A DNA stretch of 64,000 bases, from assembly GCA_026003755.1 (NCBI GenBank), contig BPHV01000003.1, positions 124,001 to 188,000 on the forward strand, in the 5' to 3' direction. This DNA is from Candidatus Roseilinea sp. Its GTDB lineage: Bacteria > Chloroflexota > Anaerolineae > J036 > Brachytrichaceae. This document shows positions 19,616-28,002 of the stretch, one piece after another; positions within the stretch are counted from its first letter, which is position 1; each line of letters opens with the position of its first letter. The position numbers were made by a program, and so were the translations under genes. A model generated the notes under the pieces. It saw only the letters and a list, made by a program, of their open reading frames with translations. It was not told the origin of the DNA and did no database searches.

Positions 19616-20536
19616 ATGCAACAGAAGCCTATCGTGGAGGTTGAACATCTGCGGAAGGTCTACGGATCAACCGTAGCCGTGGACGACGTGTCCTTCGAGG
19701 TCTACGAAGGGGAGATCTTCGGTATGGTCGGGCCCAACGGAGCCGGCAAGACGACCACCATCGAGTGTATCGAAGGCCTGCGCCGACCAGACAGCGGTCA
19801 AGTACGGGTGTTAGGATTAGACCACCAACATGATGGATATGCCCTTCGTCAGCGGATCGGAATACAACTGCAGGGGTCAGTCCTGCAAGATCGCCTTAAA
19901 GTTTGGGAAGCCCTTGACCTCTTTGCCAGCTTTTACCCCCGCCCGACAGATTGGCAGCCCTTACTTGAACAGCTAGGCCTGGCCGACCAGCGTAACACGC
20001 CCTTTGCGAAACTCTCAGGGGGTCAAAAGCAGCGCCTTTTTATTGCCCTGGCCCTGGTCGGTGATCCTGAGATCGTGTTCCTGGATGAACTGACTACCGG
20101 TCTTGATCCGCAGGCCCGCCGGGCCATGTGGGATCTGGTGCACCAGATCCGAGACCAGGGTAAGACGGTTTTTCTCACCACCCATTTTATGGAGGAGGCG
20201 GAACGATTGTGTGATCGGGTGGCAATTATGGATCATGGTCGCATCGTCGCACTGGATACACCGGAAAACCTGATTCGGATGCTAGGCGCGGAGCATCAGC
20301 TCGTGTTTAGTGTTGATGGGCCTTTCGAGCCACGACAGTTGGGGCATTTGCCAGGCGTGGCTCGGATTGAGACAACCGGCGAACGCGTCATTGTCTATGG
20401 CCGTACAGATGGATTTGTCAGTGAGGTGGTTAATGCTCTGACTAAAAGTGGCGTGCCCTTCCGCGACCTGCGTAATGAACAGCCGACCCTTGAAGACGTC
20501 TTTCTCGCTTTGACCGGGCGAGAGATGCGCGACTAA
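19616..20536 (+). CDS. ABC-2 type exporter, ATP-binding subunit
   Basis: Energises export with the permease encoded next. The 306-residue protein has Walker A GPNGAGKTTT (about residues 40-49), signature LSGGQKQRL and Walker B VFLDELTTGLDP, where Leu replaces the usual Pro after the catalytic Glu. The C-terminal 80 residues resemble the DrrA/CcmA regulatory extension (LEDVFLALTGREMRD). AAAGGAG 7 nt upstream supports the start. Thirteen bases separate it from the permease gene. The pair is framed by two attC-like sites, so it may be an integron gene cassette. The substrate is unknown; relatives export drugs or lipids. Confidence 0.93.
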   Translation: MQQKPIVEVEHLRKVYGSTVAVDDVSFEVYEGEIFGMVGPNGAGKTTTIECIEGLRRPDSGQVRVLGLDHQHDGYALRQRIGIQLQGSVLQDRLKVWEALDLFASFYPRPTDWQPLLEQLGLADQRNTPFAKLSGGQKQRLFIALALVGDPEIVFLDELTTGLDPQARRAMWDLVHQIRDQGKTVFLTTHFMEEAERLCDRVAIMDHGRIVALDTPENLIRMLGAEHQLVFSVDGPFEPRQLGHLPGVARIETTGERVIVYGRTDGFVSEVVNALTKSGVPFRDLRNEQPTLEDVFLALTGREMRD

Positions 20537-20549
20537 AGGAGAAGATCTA

Positions 20550-21293
20550 ATGCACGGTTTCTGGAAATTGACCTGGACAGAGATCAAACTCTTCTTGCGG
20601 GAGCCGATGGCGGCATTTTTCACCTTGGCCTTTCCGCTGATGATGCTCTTCCTGTTCGGCAGCATTTACGGAAATGAGCCTACCCCTTTCTTTAGGGGGT
20701 ATGGTTCAGTGGATGTCTCGGTCCCGGCCTACACGGCCATGATCGTTGCCACCAGTGGTCTACTGGGCTTGCCGATTACCATGGCCTCGTACCGAGAGCA
20801 GGGGATCTTGCGGCGGCTGAAGGCCACCCCATTGCGCCCGCAAGCCATCTTGGGCGCGCACGTGATTGTGCTTTTTCTGATGACGGCGTTAGGGATGATC
20901 CCCTTGGTGATTGCCGGTAAACTGGTCTATGGCTTGCGCTTCAACGGCGATCCTCTTAGTGTAGCAGCGGCTTTTGTCCTGAGCAGCGCGAGTTTCTTGG
21001 CCCTGGGATTTGTGCTGGCGGGCCTTCTGCCTACGGCGCGCACGGCGCAGATTGTGGCCATGGTGCTCTTCTATCCAATGATTTTCCTTTCTGGAGCGGC
21101 CATCCCGCGTGAGGTTTTGCCAGAGGGCATCCGGCAGTTTGCTCAAGTTCTGCCCCTCAGTCATGTGGTGACCTTACTACGGGGCCTGTGGATGGGCGAC
21201 CCGTGGGGGAAACATCTTGGGGAAGTAAGCATCTTGGTTGCTCTACTGATGGTGGGCGTGCTTGTATCATCGAAAACCTTCCGATGGGAGTAA
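20550..21293 (+). CDS. ABC-2 type exporter, permease subunit
   Basis: A 247-residue membrane protein with six hydrophobic segments, matching the ABC-2 permease family that pairs with DrrA-type ATPases. Blocks seen: FFTLAFPLMMLFLFGSIYGN near residues 25-44, REQGILRRLKATPLRP (the conserved cytoplasmic coupling region) and PMIFLSGAAIPREVLPEGIR. AGGAG upstream overlaps the end of the ATPase gene region, suggesting translational coupling. It is followed 31 bp later by the second attC-like site. Confidence 0.92.
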   Translation: MHGFWKLTWTEIKLFLREPMAAFFTLAFPLMMLFLFGSIYGNEPTPFFRGYGSVDVSVPAYTAMIVATSGLLGLPITMASYREQGILRRLKATPLRPQAILGAHVIVLFLMTALGMIPLVIAGKLVYGLRFNGDPLSVAAAFVLSSASFLALGFVLAGLLPTARTAQIVAMVLFYPMIFLSGAAIPREVLPEGIRQFAQVLPLSHVVTLLRGLWMGDPWGKHLGEVSILVALLMVGVLVSSKTFRWE

Positions 21294-21323
21294 GATTTTG
21301 GGCTACTGTTGGTTCAGAAGGCG

Positions 21324-21397
21324 GGCTAACAACTCGCTCCAGCCGACTGCTCCCTCGCTTCGCTCGGTCGCAGCGGCTGAGCTCGGTGCCGTTGGGC
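21324..21397 (+). other. attC-like integron recombination site 2
   Basis: Starts GGCTAAC (one mismatch to RYYYAAC) and ends GTTGGGC (perfect GTTRRRY). GCTC-C-AGCCG-A-CTGC pairs with GCAG-CGGCT-GAGC, again leaving an unpaired C and A on the same arm, exactly as in site 1. Both sites have the same orientation as the exporter genes, as expected for a cassette whose attC lies at its 3' end. Confidence 0.75.
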
Positions 21398-21456
21398 GGC
21401 ATGACCACCGTCAAGGCCAAGTAACCAATACGCTACAGACTGGATGAATAATTGCA

Positions 21457-22092
21457 ATGAATGCCGATGAATATGAAGCTTGTACACCTGTACCTGTAAA
21501 ACCAGATCGTTTTAATCCAAACTGTAGTCTTCCGTATGGTTTGACAGTTGAACATGTGCGTCGAGCTATGGAAGACTTCATTGATTTTCTTGGTTTCATA
21601 AATCAACAACTCCACTCAAAAGGAATTCCTCGACTTGAGAGTTTCCTAATGCCTGCAAATTTTAGCAGCATTGTTGGAGAGTTTATCAACATTAGAATTC
21701 CCGAATATTGCCCTGACTTGGTAAAGAACCGATATCATAATGGACATCCCGATCTCATTCCAAAAGGCAGATTTCCTGGTGATGCAGTACAATATGCACA
21801 AGAGGGAATTGAAGTCAAAGGCTCGAGGCATGCAAGTGGTTGGCAGGGACATAACCCAGAATCTGTCTGGCTTATGGTATTCTTTTTTGACAGCAATACT
21901 TCTAACGATAGGATAAGAGGAGTGCCACCGAAACCGTTTTGTTTTAAGGGTGTTTATGCCGCCAAACTTGATAAAGGTGACTGGGCCTTTTCTGGACGCT
22001 CAGAAACAAGTCGTCGAACAATTACCGCCAGTGTTACGCAGAGTGGCGTAGAAAAAATGAAAACCAACTGGATATACGATGACTCAAGTTAA
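21457..22092 (+). CDS. Probable type II restriction endonuclease (PD-(D/E)XK type)
   Basis: A 211-residue protein whose partner methylase gene converges on it, overlapping by 9 bp. A nuclease motif is visible: HPDLIPKG (Asp near residue 92) followed by EGIEVKGSR (ExK near 114-116). This fits PD-x(n)-ExK. No specific restriction family is recognised. Base composition is clearly AT-rich compared with the flanking chromosome, including the attC-side sequence, indicating recent acquisition. There is no strong ribosome-binding site upstream of the ATG, so expression may be low, which would suit a toxic enzyme. The assignment as restriction enzyme rests on the motif and on pairing with the methylase. 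Confidence 0.72.
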   Translation: MNADEYEACTPVPVKPDRFNPNCSLPYGLTVEHVRRAMEDFIDFLGFINQQLHSKGIPRLESFLMPANFSSIVGEFINIRIPEYCPDLVKNRYHNGHPDLIPKGRFPGDAVQYAQEGIEVKGSRHASGWQGHNPESVWLMVFFFDSNTSNDRIRGVPPKPFCFKGVYAAKLDKGDWAFSGRSETSRRTITASVTQSGVEKMKTNWIYDDSS

Positions 22093-23031
22093 TTGGAAAG
22101 ACGTTTGTATTCCCTTGACAGGATAAAGTGAGGACAAGACTGGGATGGCCTGTAAGCTCATAGAGTAATACTCTCTGTACTTCTCAATGCCAATGGCAGA
22201 ATATCCTATGGCTTCAGCCGCGGCAATGGTAGAACCAGAACCCATGAATGGATCAAGCACTATTCCCTCCCCAAGCGGTAAAGAAGCGTACACAATTTGA
22301 CGAAGAAAAGATTGTGGTTTTAGACTTGGGTGGTCCGCTATCGCCCGTTCCTTTTGAGGTGTACGTTCACTTTCGATAACATCTTCAAAAGGATTGCCGT
22401 CTGGTTTTCGGCGCAAGCCACCTGTTTGAAAACATCTTAGACATTCACTTACTGTCATTCCTTCTGGAATAGGTTTTCGGAAAATGCCCCATGGTTCATA
22501 ACAACCGCGCGGCATTGAGCAAACACCAGGAAATTCATCTTCGGCATTCTTTGGTCTGTCACCACCTCGAAGTGTTCTAACCAATCGAACGACTTGCCCG
22601 CGAAACTCCAGGCCGGCATTAGCAATCGCGGTAAAGACTGTCTGTGAAAGGAATACATTCGATGCAAGGAAAATGTGAGCGCCGGGACGTAGAACTCGTA
22701 AAGCCAGCTTAGCCCACTCATAAAAGTAGAGTTGGATTCGCTCTCTTTCTTTTGGATTCAGTGCAGTGAACCTCGGTAAAGGTGATCTGACATGACCATC
22801 AAAGGATGGTGGAATGCGCCAAACTCCTCCATTACCATTTGACCGCTTTTCTAGCTGTTCTGGTTCATACTCCTTTATGCCATAGGGGGGGTCTGTGACG
22901 ATAGCATGAATACTATCGCTCGGTGCTTCCCTCATCCATGCAAAACAATCAGCATGTATGACTATAGATTTGGTAAAAGAATGAAACTCGTAGTTGAGTG
23001 AATAGATTCTTTCGAGTTGTTCGGTCACCAT
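22084..23031 (-). CDS. DNA methyltransferase (N4-cytosine/N6-adenine type)
   Basis: Protects DNA from the convergent endonuclease by methylating its site. Motif IV TDPPYGIKEY lies near residue 48 and motif I DPFMGSGSTIAAA near 260, a permuted order (IV before I) as in beta-class amino-methyltransferases. The ATG at 23031 was chosen over the GTG at 23040 because AGGTGG lies 5 nt upstream and overlaps the stop codon of the Phd-like gene, which implies translational coupling. AT-rich, like its neighbours. The recognition sequence cannot be read. Confidence 0.9.
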   Translation of the reverse strand: MVTEQLERIYSLNYEFHSFTKSIVIHADCFAWMREAPSDSIHAIVTDPPYGIKEYEPEQLEKRSNGNGGVWRIPPSFDGHVRSPLPRFTALNPKERERIQLYFYEWAKLALRVLRPGAHIFLASNVFLSQTVFTAIANAGLEFRGQVVRLVRTLRGGDRPKNAEDEFPGVCSMPRGCYEPWGIFRKPIPEGMTVSECLRCFQTGGLRRKPDGNPFEDVIESERTPQKERAIADHPSLKPQSFLRQIVYASLPLGEGIVLDPFMGSGSTIAAAEAIGYSAIGIEKYREYYSMSLQAIPVLSSLYPVKGIQTSFQLT

Positions 23032-23040
23032 AGTTGCCAC

Positions 23041-23283
23041 CTACTCATCAACAGTTTCACCAAGCTGGTATATAGGACCTATTTCGCGAAGGAGCCGTCC
23101 TACTGCTAGTCTTTCTCGATCATTAGATGCTAACAATCTTTCAAAATCTGATAAATTTAAGAGTATGGCTTGCGGCAAGCCTCGACGCTTGATTACGTAG
23201 CGAGAATCATTTTGAATCACGTCATCAAGAATGCGACCAAAGTTATTTTGGGCATCAGTTGAAGAGATAGTTTTTGTAGCCAT
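23041..23283 (-). CDS. Phd/YefM-family antitoxin-like repressor
   Basis: An 80-residue protein with the Phd/YefM N-terminal DNA-binding pattern: TISSTDAQNNFGRILDDVI, then YVIKRRGLPQAILLNLSDFERLL. Family members bind palindromes in their own promoter and neutralise a toxin with the C-terminus. No toxin gene is adjacent: the next gene, coupled without a gap, is the methyltransferase. The start at 23283 is used because the promoter -10 lies at 23323-23328, so a longer version would start upstream of the transcript. It could act as a controller for the restriction-modification unit. Confidence 0.82.
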   Translation of the reverse strand: MATKTISSTDAQNNFGRILDDVIQNDSRYVIKRRGLPQAILLNLSDFERLLASNDRERLAVGRLLREIGPIYQLGETVDE

Positions 23284-23305
23284 TCCAGCCATCCTATTAG
23301 ATATA

Positions 23306-23322
23306 TTGGATAATCTATCCAA
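23306..23322. promoter_or_regulatory. Palindromic operator next to the Phd-like promoter
   Basis: TTGGATAATCTATCCAA: perfect 7-bp arms with a 3-bp centre, abutting the -10 box and covering the expected transcription start. Position and symmetry fit autoregulation by the Phd-like protein. Confidence 0.6.
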
Positions 23323-23351
23323 ATTATACAACAGAACGGGCGTTTTGTCAA
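23323..23351 (-). promoter_or_regulatory. Perfect consensus promoter of the Phd-methyltransferase operon
   Basis: On the minus strand, TTGACA (23351-23346) and TATAAT (23328-23323) are separated by exactly 17 bp, a full match to the sigma-70 consensus. Strong early expression of the methylase is expected unless the adjacent operator is occupied. Confidence 0.8.
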
Positions 23352-23366
23352 GAGAGGCCGCCCAAC

Positions 23367-24950
23367 GGGTCTATTTCAGTTTGGGGGCGAAGAATAGGCA
23401 GCAGACCACATCGCGTCAAAGGCGTGACCCATGACGGCCGCCCGAATCGGGAGCAGACGCTCGATGCCGGGACGGCTCCAGCGCATCCCGCTACCGGCGA
23501 AGCGATGACGGAATTGCTTGCAGGCGCTCTCGACCACGCCGCTGCCGATCGGCCAGCCATCTTCGCGCAGGCTCTGGTATTGCATGCGTCGCCGGTTGTT
23601 CCCGAAGTAGCCCGCTTCACGCCGTAGCATCTCGGCGTGCTGGGGATGGGTATGGGCGGCCTGACGGAGTCGAGCCGCAATCCGGTCGGCATGGCCCTGG
23701 AACAAGAGGGTTTCGTGGGCACGATACCAAGCCTGGGCCGCCGGGCTGCCTGCTGCGTGCAGGCCGTGAGCGACCTGCCACAGATGCTGGCTGGCGTGAT
23801 ACCAGTCCACGGCTTGTCGGCTGTCGTAGAAGTGCTCGCTGAGCAGATTCCAAATCCACGCGGCGCCATCGCCCAAGGCGATGGTGTCACGTGCCTGCGT
23901 CCAGCCGCGACGTTGGGCGGCCGTCCACAACACCTGGCCGAACCGTTCCGGCCCGCCCAGATGGGCGACGTAGCTGGCGCGGACGGCGTGGGCCGTGTCA
24001 ACCCACTCCTCGCTCTGGCGATCCCAAGTCGGCTGTAGCACGACATCGAACACGCACCCCACCTTGAGTTCCTTCCAGCCTTCGCCACGCACATGAACCG
24101 TTGCTCCGTCCAGGGCGACACCCATCTTGCCCGGCACGGTCGCCGCCTCGGCGGTGCGCCCGCCGCCGGCCGCCAGGGCGCGTTGTGTGGCTTCTACCCC
24201 CCGAAAGCGCTCTCCCCATACCGCCACCCGCCGCCACACACTGCTGTCGGACATGACCAGCCCGCCCACCTGTCCCAGGATGCGCTCCGCTTCCTCAAAC
24301 GTCACCAGCCCGCTCAGCCACACCGCCTGCTTGGCCACCTGTTCGCTCCAGTGCTTGTCCCACACCGCCAGCTGCCGATCGAGGGGGGGAAAAGCCCGAC
24401 GCGGCAGGCTTCACAGTAGTAGTATCCTCGCTGCACGGGCAGGCTGCCCACGCGGCTCTCGACCGTGTTCCGCTTGCGGCCTTTGGAGTGCATCTCCCGC
24501 CCGCACTGCGGACAGACCGGCCCCGGCACCGGGCGGCTCGCCTCTTGCGCCTCGATCACGGTGACCGCCATCGCCTCGCTCATCCGCTTGCGCAGCTTCA
24601 GGATCACCTCCTCGATCTGCGTCAGCGTCGGCTGGCCGGCCTGTTCATTCCAGTCCAGCAATTCATCGATCACGGCCTCCGCTTCTCGCATCAGCACCGC
24701 TTTCATCTCGCCTCGCCGTGGCGAAGACGCTGACTTGCGCTGTGTCGTCGCCCTGGTCTCTTTCATGGCACACCTCCCGGATATAACTGTCCTCGCATTA
24801 TGCCCGCAGCGGCCTGCGGCTTGTCGTCCCTCGCTGAGATGCCGGTCTGTCAATCCACGACGACGTCCGTGATCTTCGGATGTTCACGCGGGCGAGGTCA
24901 ATCTGCGCGCTTTTTGAGTGCGCTCCTGCCCCAAAACTGAAATGCACCCC
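23367..24950 (-). mobile_element. ISKra4-like insertion sequence, copy 2
   Basis: About 1.58 kb between imperfect inverted ends: GGGTCTATTTCAGTTTGGGG at 23367 and the complement of GGGTGCATTTCAGTTTTGGG ending at about 24949. It is a different element from copy 1 (ends and sequence differ). It lies between the restriction-modification unit and repeat copy 2, 28 bp from the latter. No target duplication seen. Confidence 0.8.
23376..24766 (-). CDS. ISKra4-family transposase, two frames joined at a C7 tract
   Basis: The N-terminal part starts at ATG 24766 (GGGAGGTG upstream) and holds a zinc-ribbon (CPQCGREMHSKGRKRNTVES, YYYCEACRVG). At a C7 tract (24383-24389) the conserved frame continues by a -1 shift: FPPLDRQLAVWDKHWSEQVA. 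From there about 335 residues are intact with the family blocks DGATVHVRGEGWKELKVG, DGAAWIWNLL, VDWYHASQHLW and GWPIGSGVVESACKQFRHR. The register of the tract (C CCC CCC) fits a -1 slippery site. Thus it may be either programmed frameshifting or a one-base loss. Confidence 0.78.
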
Positions 24951-25132
24951 GACCTCTCCTGAGTTTGACAAGTCATCTTGGAGATATATATAATCTTGAC
25001 GAATAGAGCATCTCTCGAATTTGCTCAGGTATCGCTCTGAGAAGCGATCCCTGAATGCGCAGAGCGGAACATAGCCGCGCCGTGTAACGGCTGGGAATCT
25101 ACTCAAGAGGCGAAGTTGCAATCTGAACGCCG

Positions 25133-25148
25133 ACTTCTTGAAAGAAGT
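25133..25148. promoter_or_regulatory. Palindromic operator candidate in the duplicated leader, copy 2
   Basis: The same 16-bp palindrome as at 17486-17501, here about 200 bp upstream of the aldolase that heads the sugar ABC transporter operon. It could control the operon. Confidence 0.35.
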
Positions 25149-25349
25149 GCGTTGCAATGCTTCAGTCAACACGGTGTATTTGAGAATATCTCGAGCGATG
25201 ACCCGCATGTAAGGCGAATTGATCCAACAATCCAACAATGTCGAGTCATGCTCAAAGCACAATCGTAGCTGTATTCCCTCTCTTCGACTCGTGGATCAGA
25301 CTTTATCGTCGTTTAGTAGCTGAGTTGTGGGCGTGGCATGGGAGAGCCT

Positions 25350-26136
25350 ATGTCGGTTTTGGCTAAAGACGGCAAAGCGTTGATCGTTGCAATGGATCAT
25401 GGGCGCACACACGGCGTCATTGAAGGCCTCGAGGACCCCGGCAGAGTTATTGAGACAGTAGTTTATGCGGGTGCCGATGGCATCATGGCTTCATTCGGCA
25501 TCGTGAAGCGTTATCACTCCCTGATCGCCGGTCATGTGCCGGTTATCCTACGCCTCGACGGCGGCCCCAAGTGTTTATCGGCAAGACTGGTTGGCCTACA
25601 CAGAGTGGGATTTACTGCATTCGGTAGAAGATGCAGTGCGGCTCGGTGTACAAGCAGTGGTGGTCATGGCTTTCATCGGCATTCCCGTTGAGCTCCAGAC
25701 TTTTCGCATCATCTCCAGAGTGGCACGGGAATGCGCACAGGCCGGGTTAACACTCATGGTTGAGGCACTGCCGTGTCCCAGTGAACGCATTCCGGATGCA
25801 AAGGACGCTCGTGCGATGGCGTCTGCAGCACGATTAGCCTTCGAGCATGGCGCTGATCTCGTGAAGACCTACTACACCGGATCGCCTGAGAGCTTTAGGC
25901 TCGTGTCACAGACCTGTCCTGTGCCCGTGCTCATTGCCGGCGGTCCGAAGATGGAGACGCCGTCGGAGACCCTGCAAGTCGCATACGGCGCTCTAGAAGG
26001 TGGCGCGGCCGGCGTCGTCTTCGGACGAAATGTCTGGCAGAGTGGTGATGCTGTGGGCGTGGTGCGTGCATTGCGTTGCCTCATCCATGAAGGTGTGTCT
26101 GTTGAGGCGGCAATCCACACACTACAGCCGGCATGA
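25350..26136 (+). pseudogene. DeoC/FbaB/LsrF-family class I aldolase, copy 2 (frameshifted)
   Basis: Same 261-residue aldolase as copy 1 but broken elsewhere: one extra C in the tract at 25565-25568 (C4 versus C3 in copy 1), within the LRLDGGP region. Everything downstream is intact, including [14 protein letters not shown] and the Schiff-base lysine block [11 protein letters not shown]. It is followed by the substrate-binding protein, two permeases and an FGGY kinase. The natural job is therefore probably cleavage of the phosphorylated sugar made by the kinase. The frameshift may be real or a homopolymer error. Confidence 0.85.
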
Positions 26137-26273
26137 GAAACAGGTTGCTTAGAGGAGGTGGTATGTAACTGACTTTAGAGTTTGCGTCTTAGAGTTCTGA
26201 CGAATACAGCAACATCCGTCACACATGTTTCTGGAGAGCCTTTTTTAGCTTGCTTTCTGAGGAGGATGTAACC

Positions 26274-27908
26274 ATGCGACAAACAAAGCCGCAATCGCTC
26301 GTGATCGCACTTGCGACTGTGACGCTGATTACAGCCTGTGCTGTGCAACCTGGCCAGCAGCCGGTTGCTCCCGCTCAGCCAACACCCACACCCCTTGGAC
26401 AAGAAGAGAATGTTGCTCAAGTGGTGAAAGCAGGAGAGCTCAAACCACCCGTCGTTGCTCAGCCTTGTGGCGATAATTGTCCTTACAAAGATCAGACGGT
26501 GACCGTCATCGTCAACGCTGCTGGTGAGAAAGGCCCGATCTCTGGCCCGCTGTACGAAATCCGCGAAGAGTTTGAGCAAGCCACCGGAGCCAAGCTGAAC
26601 ATCGTTGAAGTACCCTTTGCAGAGCACTTCCCGAAGTTACTGACGGACTTCACCACCGGCAGCGGCCAGTATGACATCTCGATTGCCGGTGCTTGGTGGC
26701 TGGGTGATCTAGTCGGGGGCGATTACATCTTAAGTTACGACGATTGGTACAAAGACCCGCGCTTCCCGCAGTGGGATATCGAGGATGTGCAGCCCGGCCC
26801 ACGATCGCTGCTGGAGTATGGCGGCAAGAAGTACATGGTGGCCAACGATCATGATGGCCAAGTCATGTATTACCGCCGAGACCTCCTTGAAGACCCCAAC
26901 CACAAAGCAGCTTTCAAGGAGAAGTATGGCTACGATCTGAAAGTGCCGGAGACCTGGAAGGAGTTCCGTGATGTCGCTGAGTACTTCAACGGAAAAGACC
27001 TGAACGGCGACGGCAAGCCGGATAACGGCCTCACGATGCATCTCAAGGTTGGTGGGCAGGGCATGTTCCACTTTATGTCTTTCGCCGCGCCGTTCGTGAT
27101 TGGCCCGGAGAACACCAAGCTCTTTTGGTTTGATCCGGAGACGATGAAGCCATTGATGGACAGCCCCGGCCATCTCCGCGCACTTGAGACGCTGGTGGAC
27201 TTGATCCAGTTCGGGCCGGAGGCGATGATGGGTTGGAGCCTCGGTGAGGCTTGGGATCACTTCCTGCGCGGTGAAGCGGCTTTGACCTTCACGTGGGGTG
27301 ACCTCGGCGCGCTTGCCCAGCAGGAGGGCAGCAAGGTGAAAGGGAAGACCGGCGCTGCACTCCTGCCCGGCACAACGGAGTATTACAACCTCAAGACGGG
27401 TCAATGGGTGAAGGTCAACGGCGTCAATCGCGTGGGCAACACTACCGGGGGGTCGTGGGCCGGCGTGATCTCCAAGTTCTCCAAAGCGCCGGAGGCGTCT
27501 TACTATCTGCTCGCGCTGATGGCCAGCAAGCCCAAGTCGCTGATCTATGCAGCACGGGGTTGGGACGGCGTTGACCCTGGCCGCTTCAGCCACTATCTGC
27601 CACCTGCCGGAACGGCCAAGATCGAAGACTACCTTGCTGCCGGTTGGGATGAGAAGGATATCCGTGACTATACCCAAGCCTACTTCGATAACTTCAGCGC
27701 AGAGCTGCAGTTCCCCTACCTGCGCATCCCTGGCACCTTTGAGTACTGGACGGCGCTGGATATTCATCTGTCCGAAGCGGCAACCAAGCAGAAGACCCCT
27801 GAAGAAGCCTTGAAGGCAACTGTGGCTGACTTCGAAGCCATCACCGATCGTCTGGGACGGGAGAAACAGCGGGAGATCTACGTAACGTCTCTCGGCCTCG
27901 ATCAGTAA
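26274..27908 (+). CDS. Sugar ABC transporter substrate-binding lipoprotein
   Basis: Captures a sugar or polyol outside the membrane and delivers it to the two permeases downstream. The 544-residue product starts at ATG 26274 (GAGGAGG 7 nt upstream) with a lipoprotein signal [10 protein letters not shown] (Cys22) and a Pro/Gln-rich linker. It then has the family-1 solute-binding fold (for example [20 protein letters not shown] and [13 protein letters not shown]). It is longer than typical MalE-like proteins (about 400-450 aa). No ATPase gene is in the operon, so the importer must borrow one (MsmK-like) encoded elsewhere. Confidence 0.92.
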   Translation: MRQTKPQSLVIALATVTLITACAVQPGQQPVAPAQPTPTPLGQEENVAQVVKAGELKPPVVAQPCGDNCPYKDQTVTVIVNAAGEKGPISGPLYEIREEFEQATGAKLNIVEVPFAEHFPKLLTDFTTGSGQYDISIAGAWWLGDLVGGDYILSYDDWYKDPRFPQWDIEDVQPGPRSLLEYGGKKYMVANDHDGQVMYYRRDLLEDPNHKAAFKEKYGYDLKVPETWKEFRDVAEYFNGKDLNGDGKPDNGLTMHLKVGGQGMFHFMSFAAPFVIGPENTKLFWFDPETMKPLMDSPGHLRALETLVDLIQFGPEAMMGWSLGEAWDHFLRGEAALTFTWGDLGALAQQEGSKVKGKTGAALLPGTTEYYNLKTGQWVKVNGVNRVGNTTGGSWAGVISKFSKAPEASYYLLALMASKPKSLIYAARGWDGVDPGRFSHYLPPAGTAKIEDYLAAGWDEKDIRDYTQAYFDNFSAELQFPYLRIPGTFEYWTALDIHLSEAATKQKTPEEALKATVADFEAITDRLGREKQREIYVTSLGLDQ

Positions 27909-27954
27909 AGGGTCATTGCAGCAAGACAGTCGTGCTTGCAATCTCGTATGCTGC

Positions 27955-27992
27955 TGCTGGCGTATCAGCCTAGAACGACTGATACGCCAGCA
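27955..27992 (+). terminator. Intercistronic stem-loop after the substrate-binding protein gene
   Basis: TGCTGGCGTATCAG (27955-27968) and CTGATACGCCAGCA (27979-27992) are perfect 14-bp arms with a 10-nt loop. No T-run follows, and the permease start lies 11 bp downstream. This kind of structure commonly protects the upstream mRNA and lowers permease expression relative to the binding protein. Confidence 0.6.
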
Positions 27993-28002
27993 CCTCGTGT
28001 CT

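Larger units (their letters stand above)
24979..26201. repeat. 1.2 kb direct repeat, copy 2
   Basis: Second copy of the 17336-18554 segment, same orientation. It ends at the same ...GTTCTGAC boundary, after which copy 2 continues into the sugar transporter operon, which is therefore the likely original context. Its 370-bp leader carries no convincing gene. Confidence 0.93.

Noticed and set aside
23041-23283. Complete Phd/Doc or YefM/YoeB toxin-antitoxin pair
   Set aside because: No small toxin gene lies on either side; the coupled gene is a methyltransferase.
24798-25262. Minus-strand frame in the leader of repeat copy 2
   Set aside because: The equivalent stretch in copy 1 is interrupted by 2-bp indels, so coding is not conserved between the copies.
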